This document shows, piece after piece, positions 53,197-62,145 of a stretch of 64,000 bases of DNA (position 1 is the stretch's first letter; each line of letters starts with the position of its first letter). The notes under the pieces were generated by a model. That model was not told where the DNA came from and ran no database searches. It saw only the letters and a list, made by a program, of their open reading frames with translations. A program made the position numbers and the translations under genes. This stretch comes from an uncultured Saprospiraceae bacterium. Its GTDB lineage: Bacteria > Bacteroidota > Bacteroidia > Chitinophagales > Saprospiraceae. The stretch covers positions 45,086 through 109,085 of the forward strand of contig CALEYL010000079.1 of the NCBI GenBank assembly GCA_937926205.1, given 5' to 3'.

Positions 53197-54198
53197 CTAA
53201 GGCGAGCTGAAATCAATTTCCGTATTATCCCCGATATTCAGGCTATGCCGCAGACCGGTAATGGCCGTGTCGTTACCCACTACGGATTGCTGAAGGATGA
53301 CTTCCCGAATGGAGGCGTAATTGCCGATAATGGAATCCTTAATGATGGCATTTTCGATGCGCGTGTTGCTGCCTATGGTGACATGAGGCCCGACAATGGA
53401 ATCGGCAATGATGCAATTGGCCCCGATGCTGACCGGGTGAATGATGATGGAGTTGTCGAAAGGCGGCAGGTTGTCGGAAGCATAGCCCTCGCGGTCGAGC
53501 AGGGTGGCATTGGTTTCGAGCAGCACTTCTTTTTTGCCGCAATTGAACCAGTTGTTTACCGGAAAAGCGTGGAGTTTTGCGCCCTTCATGATCATGCGCA
53601 TCAGCGAATCGGTTAGCGGAAACTCGCCATCGGTGCGAATGTCGTTTTTAATGTTGTAATCCAGCGCTTCCACCAAAGCGGCAACTTCTTTGATTTTGTA
53701 AAAGCCAACCAGGGCCATATCTGTTTTCGGGATGCGCGGTTTTTCAACTACGCGGCGCACGATGCCGGTTTTGCTGCATTCTGCTACCCCGTATTCGCGC
53801 GGATTGCTCACTTTTTTTACGCCAAGGCAAGAAGCCGGATTTGCAACAATTTTATGAAAATCAACATCCACAATGGTATCTCCAAAAAAGATAAAAACTT
53901 CTTTGGCGTCTTTAAAATAGTCTTTGGCCGTCCAGATGGCATGCGCCGAGCCGAGCCGATCTTCCTGAACCACAAATTCTGAATTCAGGTGCGGATATTG
54001 CTGCTCTACATAAGCTTTTATTTTTTCTCCCAGGTAGCCAATGATGAAAACAAAATCCCGAATCCCTACTTCCTCCAACTGGTCTATGATGAAAGAAATA
54101 ATAGGCTTACCGGCCACCGGAATCAGGGGCTTGGGTTGCGTATACGTTAAGGGTCTAAGTTGTGTGCCGGCGCCGGCAACAGGAATGATGGCCTTCAT
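53197..54198 (-). CDS. Sugar nucleotidyltransferase with left-handed beta-helix
   Basis: A 333-aa enzyme. The N-terminal GxGTxLRPLT and PKPLIPVAGKP motifs mark a nucleotidyltransferase that activates sugar phosphates. The C-terminal hexapeptide-like repeats (NCIIADSIVGPHVTIGSNT, IIKDSIIGNYASI) form a beta-helix. It resembles glucose-1-phosphate thymidylyltransferases; the true nucleotide and sugar are unknown. ATG 54198 gives the canonical MKAIIPVAG start. A perfect palindrome lies 16 bp before it. Confidence 0.9.
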   Translation of the reverse strand: MKAIIPVAGAGTQLRPLTYTQPKPLIPVAGKPIISFIIDQLEEVGIRDFVFIIGYLGEKIKAYVEQQYPHLNSEFVVQEDRLGSAHAIWTAKDYFKDAKEVFIFFGDTIVDVDFHKIVANPASCLGVKKVSNPREYGVAECSKTGIVRRVVEKPRIPKTDMALVGFYKIKEVAALVEALDYNIKNDIRTDGEFPLTDSLMRMIMKGAKLHAFPVNNWFNCGKKEVLLETNATLLDREGYASDNLPPFDNSIIIHPVSIGANCIIADSIVGPHVTIGSNTRIENAIIKDSIIGNYASIREVILQQSVVGNDTAITGLRHSLNIGDNTEIDFSSP

Positions 54199-54213
54199 AG
54201 AGGGAATTCCTAC

Positions 54214-54227
54214 TTGCAATATTGCAA
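54214..54227 (-). promoter_or_regulatory. Palindrome TTGCAATATTGCAA
   Basis: A perfect 14-bp palindrome located 16 bp before the nucleotidyltransferase start. The position fits an operator or a start-region hairpin. Confidence 0.35.
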
Positions 54228-54344
54228 AAGCAAAGTACGCACATTTTTTCCAAAGGAACGCCGAAGCGGGCCCAGGTTTTGTCCTCTAATTTGCTAAAGA
54301 AGATTTGCAGGGGCCGTGCTGTCTGCTTTTCCACAGGAAGGCTG

Positions 54345-54352
54345 TACATTTG
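54345..54352 (+). promoter_or_regulatory. -7 box (TACATTTG) of the Omp28-like gene
   Basis: A perfect TAnnTTTG match 28 bp before the GTG at 54380, supporting that start. A TTTT stretch lies near the -33 position. Confidence 0.5.
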
Positions 54353-54379
54353 TACCGGAACCTTAAAAACAGATAACGC

Positions 54380-56227
54380 GTGGCGGCAAATTGGAAAAAA
54401 AACATCCGGGTTTTGGCTATTGCATCGATTGCTTTGGTCCGGTCTTTTCAATTGTCTTCTCAGGCGCCGCCCGTGAGCCTCCAACCACAAAACAAAAACG
54501 CCGTATTGGAAACCTACAACGGCATTTACTGTACCTACTGTCCTCAGGGAGATCAGATCGCCCAAAACATTCTTAACAACGCTCCAAACGATGTCGTACT
54601 CATCAGCATCCATAGCGGTCAATATTCGGCTCCTGGGCCGGGAGAGCCCGATTTCAGGACGGAGTTTGGCGCTGCTCTCGCGGGTCAAACCGGACTTACA
54701 GGGTACCCGGCAGGCACGGTGAATCGCCATGTTTTTCCTGAACTCGGACAAAACACCCCTGCCTATACGGCAATAAGCCGGACAAACTGGCAAACCGCGG
54801 TCAGTCAGACCCTTGCCGAGCCTGCAATCGTTAACCTTGCCGCTTCAGCTACCATTAATGTTGCAGCAGGCTTACTCACCGTAAATGTGGAGTTTTATTA
54901 TACCGGTTCCAGCACCTACCCAACCAATTTCCTCCATGTTGCTTTGTTGCAAAACAACATTTACGGTCCTCAGATTGGCGGGGCAGCCGGTGATCATTAC
55001 CAGCACAACCACATACTCCGCCACCTCATCACGGGTCAGTGGGGACAAGCCATCGGGACGACTACGGCGGGTTATTTTGAAGGACGCCAGTATACATACC
55101 TTTTACCGGAAAGCATCCGCAATGTGCCATTGGATAAAGCCAATTTGCAATTGGCTGTTTTTATTTCAGAGGGCCATCAGGAAATCCTCAACGGCATATC
55201 CGTCAAGCCAAATTACGTCATGCCCCACGCCGTCAATGCCGGCATTCTGAGCGCTAAAACCGAGTCGGTGATTTGTACCGGTGAAGTAACGCCATCCCTG
55301 CGCATCCGAAACGAGGGCAATTCGCCTCTCTATAACCTGCAGGTTCACTATCAGGTCAACGATGGCCCGATGCAGCAGCAGAACTGGTATGGCGTTTTGC
55401 ATACCTATGAATGGGCTGATTTGACTTTGCCGGCCACTGCTTTTGAAGCTTCGGAAAATGAAAACCTGGTCAGGATTTTTCTTACCAATCCGAATGGAGC
55501 AACCGATGAATGGCCTGCCAATGACAGCACGGAAGTTGCGTTCACCAATGCCCCCGTTTGCAATACGCTGGCATTGAAAGTAGAACTAAAAACCGATGCT
55601 TATGGCTACGAAACCTATTGGGAACTGATAGATGACCAGGGCGTGGTTTACGACAGCGGCGGAAATCAGAATGTTGGCGCCAACGGAGGCGGCAACCAGA
55701 GCGCTTCGCCTTTCGATCCCGGCGCCTATGGCAACCATCAGTTTATTTCCAAGCTGATTCCGGTTCCGGCAGAAGGCTGCTATTACCTGCGGGTGCTGGA
55801 TGATTATGGCGATGGCATGTGCTGCGATTACGGCAACGGGTACTACAGGATCAAAAATGCACAGGGCAACCATTTGGTGACTGGCGGGGTCTTTACTGTA
55901 GAACACCGCGAACCGGTACTGGTCCGGGAATACCTCGTGGCAACAGAAGAAGTTACCGGATCGAACCTTGAAGCACTCGTTTACCCCAATCCGGTGCGCG
56001 CCGGTGCTGACCTGTTTTGTCAGGTAACACTGCGGGAAGGACAGCGGGTTGCAGCAGCCGTTTATGATTTATCAGGGCGACAAACCGGGCAAACTACCGT
56101 TCATGATCTGCCGGCGGGCGAGGGTGTCATCCACATCAGTACGGCCAACCTGACCGATGGCGCCTACCAACTTCGCCTGACGACAGCTGACGGCTATCTT
56201 GGCAAGGTGTTTGCTGTGCATCATTAG
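54380..56227 (+). CDS. Omp28-related secreted protein with T9SS type A domain
   Basis: A 615-aa protein that starts at GTG 54380. After a signal region the mature part has an Omp28-like thioredoxin-type domain with a CxxC (NGIYCTYCPQGDQIAQN), and a large beta-sandwich part follows. The C-terminus has the T9SS sorting domain (VYPNPVRAGADLFCQV, LPAGEGVIHI). It is probably exported to the cell surface; the target is unknown. The gene uses a promoter at 54345. Confidence 0.85.
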   Translation: MAANWKKNIRVLAIASIALVRSFQLSSQAPPVSLQPQNKNAVLETYNGIYCTYCPQGDQIAQNILNNAPNDVVLISIHSGQYSAPGPGEPDFRTEFGAALAGQTGLTGYPAGTVNRHVFPELGQNTPAYTAISRTNWQTAVSQTLAEPAIVNLAASATINVAAGLLTVNVEFYYTGSSTYPTNFLHVALLQNNIYGPQIGGAAGDHYQHNHILRHLITGQWGQAIGTTTAGYFEGRQYTYLLPESIRNVPLDKANLQLAVFISEGHQEILNGISVKPNYVMPHAVNAGILSAKTESVICTGEVTPSLRIRNEGNSPLYNLQVHYQVNDGPMQQQNWYGVLHTYEWADLTLPATAFEASENENLVRIFLTNPNGATDEWPANDSTEVAFTNAPVCNTLALKVELKTDAYGYETYWELIDDQGVVYDSGGNQNVGANGGGNQSASPFDPGAYGNHQFISKLIPVPAEGCYYLRVLDDYGDGMCCDYGNGYYRIKNAQGNHLVTGGVFTVEHREPVLVREYLVATEEVTGSNLEALVYPNPVRAGADLFCQVTLREGQRVAAAVYDLSGRQTGQTTVHDLPAGEGVIHISTANLTDGAYQLRLTTADGYLGKVFAVHH

Positions 56228-56256
56228 TGCGAAAGGTTAAATAAGGTTTAAAGGCA

Positions 56257-56288
56257 TTGACAGTACCCTGACCAAATCCGTACCTTTG
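56257..56288 (+). promoter_or_regulatory. Promoter (TTG-N21-TACCTTTG)
   Basis: TTG at 56257-56259 and TACCTTTG at 56281-56288 match the Bacteroidota consensus, 38 bp before the ATG at 56327. Confidence 0.65.
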
Positions 56289-56326
56289 CAGAGAATTGAG
56301 TTTACCCCCAGTAAAAACGAAAAATT

Positions 56327-57058
56327 ATGAGATTACTACTACTATCTTTATACATGCTGGTTTTGATAAAGCCTTTGGCTGCTCAAAATCTTATTTCTGT
56401 TAGCTCGACTTCCATTGAGAAAAAGTTTATCGCGGATTTGCGCGATGGCTCCGTTTCTATGGAATTACGCGCTAAAATAACGAATATCAGCAATCAGAAC
56501 CTCTCCCTTAAATGGAGCCGGATGGTGATCAACCAGCCTTTTGAATGGGAAACACAGGTATGCGATAAAAACTCTTGCTACCTGCCGGCATTCAACACCA
56601 ATTACGACAAGGCTGCCGGCCTGCTCCTGCCGGTTAATTTAGCGCCCGGAACATCTTTTGACCTCATCCTCCATATTTTCCCCAACAGAGTTCCCGGCAC
56701 CGGCGTCTTCGACTTCGATATTTCTCAGACAGGAAAACCAGAGACCATCCTGTCAACGATTTCATTTTCTACCGTAGTGGAAAGTATGGCTGCCACGAGC
56801 CAGGTGAGTAATAAAAACGACCTGAAGCTATTTCCGAACCCTGCAATTGATTATTTCGAGCTGGTGAATAATAACCTGGTGAGCAAAGTAGTCATCTACA
56901 ACCTGATTGGCCGGAAAATCCGGACCTACGATGCCTCAAATAGTCGCCGATACAACATCAGCGACCTGCCTTCAGGTATTTATCTGGTGGGATTAATGGA
57001 TGAGAGCAACAACATTCTGAAAACCCTCCGCCTGAGCAAAAAGAGTTTACGACCTTAA
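56327..57058 (+). CDS. Small T9SS type A sorted protein of unknown function
   Basis: A 243-aa protein with a signal peptide (ending PLAAQ), a single beta-sandwich-like domain with a C-x-x-x-x-C pair (CDKNSC, about 80-86), and a T9SS sorting domain (LFPNPAIDYFELVNNN, IYNLIGRKIRTYDAS). Its function is unknown. It has its own promoter and converges on the glucokinase gene. Confidence 0.85.
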   Translation: MRLLLLSLYMLVLIKPLAAQNLISVSSTSIEKKFIADLRDGSVSMELRAKITNISNQNLSLKWSRMVINQPFEWETQVCDKNSCYLPAFNTNYDKAAGLLLPVNLAPGTSFDLILHIFPNRVPGTGVFDFDISQTGKPETILSTISFSTVVESMAATSQVSNKNDLKLFPNPAIDYFELVNNNLVSKVVIYNLIGRKIRTYDASNSRRYNISDLPSGIYLVGLMDESNNILKTLRLSKKSLRP

Positions 57059-57074
57059 TACAAAGGGCTTGCCT

Positions 57075-57842
57075 TTATTTTCCCTTTTTTTTGAGCGACA
57101 GGCAATGTTTCGCATAAAGCGCAGCACCTACCGTACCTGCAGCATTGAGCGCCTTGGCAGGCGTAACCCTTGCTTCTGTGGTAATGTAAGACTGATAATT
57201 TTCAAAATCGCGGCTGATGCCTCCGCCTATAATGATGAGATCGGGTGAAAGAATCCGTTCCATGTAGCAGAGGTATTCATTGATTCGCCCGCCCCATTCT
57301 TCCCAGGATAAACCCAGTTTGTCTTTAACGGAGCTTGCCGCATAGCGTTCGGCAATATCATTGTGCAGCAAAGTGTGGCCAAACTCAGTGTTGGGCGCCA
57401 GTTTCCCATCCAGAAAAAGCGCGGTTCCGATGCCGGATCCCAGGGTGATGAGCAACACCGTGCCTTTCTGTTTTTTTCCTGCGCCGTAAGTCATCTCTGC
57501 CATTCCGGCAGCATCCGCATCGTTGGTGGCATAAACCTCGCAACCGCTCGCCTCTGAAAATACTTTTTCGATGCTGACACCAATCCAGGATTTATCAATA
57601 TTTGCAGCGGTTAGTGCAACCCCTTTTTTCACCACCGACGGGAACCCACAACCAATCACGCCCTTATAGTCATGCATTTCTACAAGTTTTGCAAAGGCGC
57701 CCGCCATTGCCTCCGGCGTAGCAGGTTTCGGCGTTTCTACCCGTTTTCGGTCCGCCAACAGTTTTCCGGTTTTCAGATTTACTATCGCGCCTTTTATCCC
57801 GGAGGCGCCAACATCAATACCTAGTATTTTGTTTTCCTGCAT
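57075..57842 (-). CDS. ppgK: Polyphosphate glucokinase (ROK family)
   Basis: A 255-aa sugar kinase. GIDVGASGIKGAIV is the phosphate-binding loop, GVKKGVALTAANIDKSWIG and TNDADAAGMAEM are the sugar-binding and catalytic blocks (Asp in TNDAD), and LITLGSGIGTAL is the second phosphate loop. The absence of the ROK zinc Cys cluster and its short length fit polyphosphate/ATP glucokinases. It is the last gene of the minus-strand run. Confidence 0.88.
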   Translation of the reverse strand: MQENKILGIDVGASGIKGAIVNLKTGKLLADRKRVETPKPATPEAMAGAFAKLVEMHDYKGVIGCGFPSVVKKGVALTAANIDKSWIGVSIEKVFSEASGCEVYATNDADAAGMAEMTYGAGKKQKGTVLLITLGSGIGTALFLDGKLAPNTEFGHTLLHNDIAERYAASSVKDKLGLSWEEWGGRINEYLCYMERILSPDLIIIGGGISRDFENYQSYITTEARVTPAKALNAAGTVGAALYAKHCLSLKKKGK

Positions 57843-57859
57843 AACCTTAGTGATTGCCT

Positions 57860-58744
57860 TTACTTGATCTGCCGAATCTTCATGCGTACGTCCTTCGTCG
57901 GGCGATCCCGGGGGTCCGTTTGTACTGCTGCTATTTCATCAATGACTTCTAATCCTTTGATAACCCTTCCGAAAACAGTGTACTCCCAATCCAGGAATGG
58001 TGCACCACCATATTTCAAATAGTCCTGCCGCTGTGCGGTACTGTATCGCTTACCTTTTTGAGATTCCAACTGGTCGAGCATCTGGTCATTGACAGGTCTG
58101 CCATGGACGACGTAAAATTGAGATCCTGAGGAACGTTTTTGCGGGTTGACCTGATCCCCTTGCCGGGCAGCTGCAAGCATACCCTTCAGGTGGATGAGTG
58201 TATCGGCAAATTCAGCCTGAACCGTATAATTCGGGCCGCCGGAGCCCAATGCTTGTCCGGGGCGCGCACGCCTGGAATCCGGATCGCCCCCCTGTATCAT
58301 AAAGCCGTTGATGACCCGATGGAACATCAGGCTGTCAAAATAATGCTGTTCAACCAGCTTGACAAAATTCTCCTGATGCTTGGGGGTTGAATCAAACAAC
58401 TCGACCAGCATGGTGCCATAATCCGTTTCGATCTCGACCAGACATTTATTGGGGGGCTTGATGCTCAGTTCCATTTTAGAGCTCCTGATCTTCTTGCCCT
58501 GAATGGCCTTTAACTCCACGGTATAAAAGCCGGAAGATTTGTATTCGTGCGTTGGCGTTGCTTCTGTGGAAATAGTGCCGTCGCCAAAATGCCATTCGTA
58601 GCGCTCTGCTTTTTCCGATTGGTTGGAAAATTCAATGGCTGCGGGCGCCATATTCATGCCTGAATGCGTAAAGCGCGCTATTGGTCTGTTGCATGAAAAA
58701 AGCAATGTTGCGCCTGCCAATAAAAGGTAAATTCGCTGAAACAT
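57860..58744 (-). CDS. Lipoprotein with PKD domain and cyclophilin peptidyl-prolyl isomerase
   Basis: A 294-aa lipoprotein (lipobox LLFSC, C18). Residues 30-90 form a PKD domain (IEFSNQSEKAERYEWHFGDG). The rest is a cyclophilin (VEIETDYGTMLVELFDSTPKHQENFVKL, FHRVINGFMIQGGD, SGSQFYVVHG) that would fold periplasmic proteins. Tandem with a second cyclophilin gene at 58865; the two isomerase domains share RVINxFMIQGGDPDSR and YTVFG. Confidence 0.9.
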   Translation of the reverse strand: MFQRIYLLLAGATLLFSCNRPIARFTHSGMNMAPAAIEFSNQSEKAERYEWHFGDGTISTEATPTHEYKSSGFYTVELKAIQGKKIRSSKMELSIKPPNKCLVEIETDYGTMLVELFDSTPKHQENFVKLVEQHYFDSLMFHRVINGFMIQGGDPDSRRARPGQALGSGGPNYTVQAEFADTLIHLKGMLAAARQGDQVNPQKRSSGSQFYVVHGRPVNDQMLDQLESQKGKRYSTAQRQDYLKYGGAPFLDWEYTVFGRVIKGLEVIDEIAAVQTDPRDRPTKDVRMKIRQIK

Positions 58745-58783
58745 GGAAAAAGTTGCTATGGATTATGTTATGTACATTTAAGG

Positions 58784-58831
58784 GTTGTGCCTTGTCGGAT
58801 TCTATTAAAAAGAATCAACACAAGGCACAAC
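58784..58831 (-). other. Long hairpin between the two cyclophilin genes
   Basis: GTTGTGCCTTGT (58784-58795) pairs perfectly with ACAAGGCACAAC (58820-58831), and GATTCT pairs with AGAATC inside. It lies after the upstream cyclophilin gene on the minus strand but has no clear T-run, so it could be a weak terminator, a processing site or a stability element. Confidence 0.5.
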
Positions 58832-58864
58832 TCCGGAAATAAACGTTTGCAAAGAAAAGAAATC

Positions 58865-59509
58865 TTACTTTAAGATACGCACTTTCATGCGTACATCCTC
58901 TTTAGGGCGGTCATTAGGACCAGTGGGAACGGAGGCAATCTTTTCCAAAACATCAAAACCATCTACAATTTCCCCAAATACAGTATAGTCGTTATCGAGG
59001 AAAGGCGTACCACCGATTTCTTTATACAGTTCGCGTTGTTCTTTGCTGTAGCGAATGTTGCGACTACGTTCAATTTCGTCGAGGTATTCGTCACTAACCT
59101 TCTGACCCTGAACGAGGTAAAACTGAGATCCCGATGACATTTTTTGCGGATTCTGATTGCGGGCTGCTGCCAGAGCGCCGCGCAGGTGAGGGGCTCCGAT
59201 CTCGGCTTCAATCTGATACCCCGGGCCGCCCATCCCCAATCGGGCATCCGGGCCTGCATTCCGCGAATCAGGGTCGCCGCCCTGAATCATGAAAGCATTA
59301 ATGACCCGGTGGAACATCAGACTGTCGTAAAAACCCGCTTCGGCAAGTTTGATAAAGTTATCGCGGTGCTTGGGCGTTGTGTTGTACAACATCACGGTGA
59401 TGTTCCCGAAGCTCGTTTCGATAATGGCTTCCGTGTTTTTCTGACCTGTGCAGGAATCAAGCAGGAGCGCCGAAAGACCAAACAGGAGTAGAGTGGTTAA
59501 TCGATTCAT
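58865..59509 (-). CDS. Cyclophilin-type peptidyl-prolyl isomerase lipoprotein
   Basis: A 214-aa lipoprotein (lipobox LLDSC, C20) consisting mainly of a cyclophilin domain (IETSFGNITVMLYNTTPKHRDNFIKL, FHRVINAFMIQGGDPDS, SGSQFYLVQG, FLDNDYTVFGEIVDG). It acts on proline bonds in periplasmic or outer-membrane proteins. It resembles its neighbour at 57860 but lacks the PKD domain. Confidence 0.93.
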   Translation of the reverse strand: MNRLTTLLLFGLSALLLDSCTGQKNTEAIIETSFGNITVMLYNTTPKHRDNFIKLAEAGFYDSLMFHRVINAFMIQGGDPDSRNAGPDARLGMGGPGYQIEAEIGAPHLRGALAAARNQNPQKMSSGSQFYLVQGQKVSDEYLDEIERSRNIRYSKEQRELYKEIGGTPFLDNDYTVFGEIVDGFDVLEKIASVPTGPNDRPKEDVRMKVRILK

Positions 59510-59541
59510 GGCTGTTTATTTGTGAAGAGTTGGTTTACGAA

Positions 59542-59919
59542 TCATTGTTCCGGATCTTTTAACAGAGCGGCTTCTGCCTCCAGTTCTTTGAAATAGCGGA
59601 TGGCGTATTTTTTCAGCATAAGTTCCTGATCCTCGACGCCTTTTATGCTGCTGGGCCTCATGATCTTCCAATGCGGCCAACCGTCGGCGTCGCGGCCCAC
59701 AAATTCATAATAGCCATCGTAGCTCAGCAATTTGCAGACGGCGATGTGCATCAAATCCTGTTTTTCTTCTTTCGAAAAAGTAGCCTGCCAGCGTCCCAGT
59801 TCCTGGATTCCGATCAGAAATAAAACAGCATTCAGATCAGGCAGGGTTTCTTTTTGAAATAAATCCTGCACATAGTGTCGCACTTTCAGCCATTCAAAGT
59901 CGATTTCCCAATCTTCCAT
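59542..59919 (-). CDS. Conserved hypothetical protein
   Basis: A 125-aa helical, cytoplasmic protein (DFEWLKVRHYVQDLFQ, DLNAVLFLIGIQELGRW, SKEEKQDLMHIAVCKLLS, RDADGWPHWKIM). It has the look of a Bacteroidota-specific conserved family but I do not recognise a named domain. It lies between the LolE-like permease and the cyclophilins in the minus-strand run. Confidence 0.7.
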   Translation of the reverse strand: MEDWEIDFEWLKVRHYVQDLFQKETLPDLNAVLFLIGIQELGRWQATFSKEEKQDLMHIAVCKLLSYDGYYEFVGRDADGWPHWKIMRPSSIKGVEDQELMLKKYAIRYFKELEAEAALLKDPEQ

Positions 59920-59973
59920 AATTCTTTCCTGGTTTCTGCCTGCAGTTTTTCCTTTTCAGCGAAAGCTCAAACA

Positions 59974-61191
59974 CTACTCTTCCCGCATCAGCGCAGGAAC
60001 TCTTTTTGCCCGAATGGCCGGCGGCATTGACGCCAGTAAGCCGATAAACATAACGGTCAGCGCTACAATGAAAAAATCAAAAACCCGGGTGCTGATCGGG
60101 TATGCTTCTATGATGAAATCGCCCGGAATGGTTATGATGCCGATCGTTTTCTGGAGGACAACTACGACAATGGCAATGACAAAGCCTAGCACGACGCCGA
60201 GACCACACAACAAAAGCCCTTCAGCCAGAAAAATGTTGCGCACCGTATTTTCAAGGGCGCCCATCGATTTAAGGATCGCGATGTCTTTTTGTTTTTCAAG
60301 CACAATCATCCAAAGCGCCCCTACGATATTGAAAGCGACCATGAGCATCATCAAACTCACAATGGCAAAACTGAGCCATTTCTCCATTTTCATTAAACGG
60401 AAAAAGGCCTCTTCCTGTTCGTATCGGTCTTTTACCTCAAAATCGGCGCCCATCAGGGATTTCAGCGCTGATTTAACGGCTCCGGGGTTGGCCGCAGGGT
60501 CTATTTTAAGTTCGATAGAACTGGTTTCATCGTCGTATCCCAGCAAATCGCGCGCAAATTCAATGGAAGTAATGATGTATTGGTTGTCAAAATCCTGTTG
60601 TATGACAAAAGCGCCGGAAGGGTAAGTAAAGCGTTCGCGAAACTGGTTCTCTAAGGGGCCTACCTCCTTTCTTTTGGGCATATAGACCGCAATGGGTGAA
60701 AACGGGTCGTTGATGTTAATACCCAGTTTGTTGTGCATGCCGATACCCAAAACGGCCATGTTGACTTTGCCGTCTTTGAGCAAAAAACGGCCATTCCAAA
60801 TCGAAGAGTCCATTTTAGCCACCCTGCTGTAGCTGCTGTCTACTCCTTTGAGGATGCCGACCTCCTGATTGTCTTTATAAGCAAAAAAAGCCACCTCCTC
60901 CACGGTTTGGGAGGCAAAAGCAACGCCTTCTGTCGACCTGATTTTTTGCATCAGAATGGAATCGGCGGGGAAATTTTTGCCTTTAACCGGCACGATTTTG
61001 AGGTCGGGGTTAAAGTTTCCATACATGCCCGTGATCAGGTCTTCAAATCCGTTGAACACAGAAAGCACCAAAACCAGCGCCGCCGTACCGATGGAAACAC
61101 CAAAAACAGCAATACCCGTAATGATGTTGATGGCATTGGTGGATCTTTTAGCTACCAAATAGCGCCGCGCAAATTTCAGGGGAAGATTCAT
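59974..61191 (-). CDS. FtsX/LolE-family ABC transporter permease
   Basis: A 405-aa inner-membrane permease of the LolC/E (MacB-FtsX) type. An N-terminal helix (IITGIAVFGVSIGTAALVLVLSVFNGFEDL), a periplasmic MacB-PCD domain of about 200 residues, and three C-terminal helices including WLSFAIVSLMMLMVAFNIVG are seen. It would help release lipoproteins from the inner membrane. No ATPase gene is adjacent. Confidence 0.88.
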   Translation of the reverse strand: MNLPLKFARRYLVAKRSTNAINIITGIAVFGVSIGTAALVLVLSVFNGFEDLITGMYGNFNPDLKIVPVKGKNFPADSILMQKIRSTEGVAFASQTVEEVAFFAYKDNQEVGILKGVDSSYSRVAKMDSSIWNGRFLLKDGKVNMAVLGIGMHNKLGININDPFSPIAVYMPKRKEVGPLENQFRERFTYPSGAFVIQQDFDNQYIITSIEFARDLLGYDDETSSIELKIDPAANPGAVKSALKSLMGADFEVKDRYEQEEAFFRLMKMEKWLSFAIVSLMMLMVAFNIVGALWMIVLEKQKDIAILKSMGALENTVRNIFLAEGLLLCGLGVVLGFVIAIVVVVLQKTIGIITIPGDFIIEAYPISTRVFDFFIVALTVMFIGLLASMPPAIRAKRVPALMREE

Positions 61192-61248
61192 TACGGATAA
61201 AAAGCAGTTTTATAAGATGAGAAAAGTGATTGCTAAAAGACATTCGTG

Positions 61249-62145
61249 CTAAGCAGCCAAAGCCACTTTGCGCATTTCTTCAAGTAATTTTGCTTTGGTT
61301 GTGTCCGACAAGGCAACCAGGGGCAGACGCACCTGACGTCCGCAAATGCCCAGTATTTCCAGGGCCGCTTTGATCCCGGCGGGATTACCCTCCTCATACA
61401 AGAGAGGATGAACATCCAAAAGGAGGTCGTTCAGGCGCCGGGCAGTTTCAAAGTCGCCGCCCAAACCTGCCTGCACCATTTTCGAAAATTGAGAAGGGTA
61501 GGCGTTGCCGATCACAGAAATGACGCCATCTGCGCCACATCCCAACAAAGGAAGCGTGAGTGGGTCATCTCCTGAAATAACCAGAAAATGTTCCGGTCGG
61601 TTTTTCAGCAACTGCATGGCCTGCGCCAGGTCGCCACTCGCTTCTTTTACGCCCATGAACACGGGGCTGCTGTTCGCCAAACGGAGCAGCGTGCCGGCGC
61701 TGACATTGGAAGCCGTCCTGCCCGGTACATTGTATATGATCAACGGTAACGGAGATGCTTCTGCCACGGCCATGTAATGCCGATAAATGCCCTCCTGGTT
61801 GGGTTTATTATAGGATGGGCTACTCGACATGATGGCAGCAACCCCCTGAAAATCGTAATTCCGGAGTTCCTTCACCAGGTTTGCCGTGTGGTTACTGCCA
61901 AAAAAACCAGCTACAATCGGAACCCTTTCTGCCGTGATTTTTATGGTAAAATCCAGCACTTCCCGGCACTCCCGGGAACTCAGGGTAATGGCTTCGCCAG
62001 TCGTCCCCAGGCAAACCAAATAATTGGCGCCTCCGGATATGATGTGGTTGATGATCCGCTCTAAACCGGGGTAGTCGATTGCTCCGTCTTCCAGAAAGGG
62101 GGTAACTAATGCTACACCAGTGCCTCTAAACTTCGATGGGGACAT
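61249..62145 (-). CDS. dapA: 4-hydroxy-tetrahydrodipicolinate synthase
   Basis: A 298-aa TIM-barrel lyase of the lysine/diaminopimelate pathway that joins pyruvate and aspartate semialdehyde. Key residues: T48-T49 (GTTGEA), Y112, Y138 in IIYNVPGRT, R143, and the Schiff-base lysine K167 in FMGVKEASGD. Its start overlaps the end of the preceding DUF6913-like gene by 20 bp, so the two are translationally close. Confidence 0.96.
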   Translation of the reverse strand: MSPSKFRGTGVALVTPFLEDGAIDYPGLERIINHIISGGANYLVCLGTTGEAITLSSRECREVLDFTIKITAERVPIVAGFFGSNHTANLVKELRNYDFQGVAAIMSSSPSYNKPNQEGIYRHYMAVAEASPLPLIIYNVPGRTASNVSAGTLLRLANSSPVFMGVKEASGDLAQAMQLLKNRPEHFLVISGDDPLTLPLLGCGADGVISVIGNAYPSQFSKMVQAGLGGDFETARRLNDLLLDVHPLLYEEGNPAGIKAALEILGICGRQVRLPLVALSDTTKAKLLEEMRKVALAA

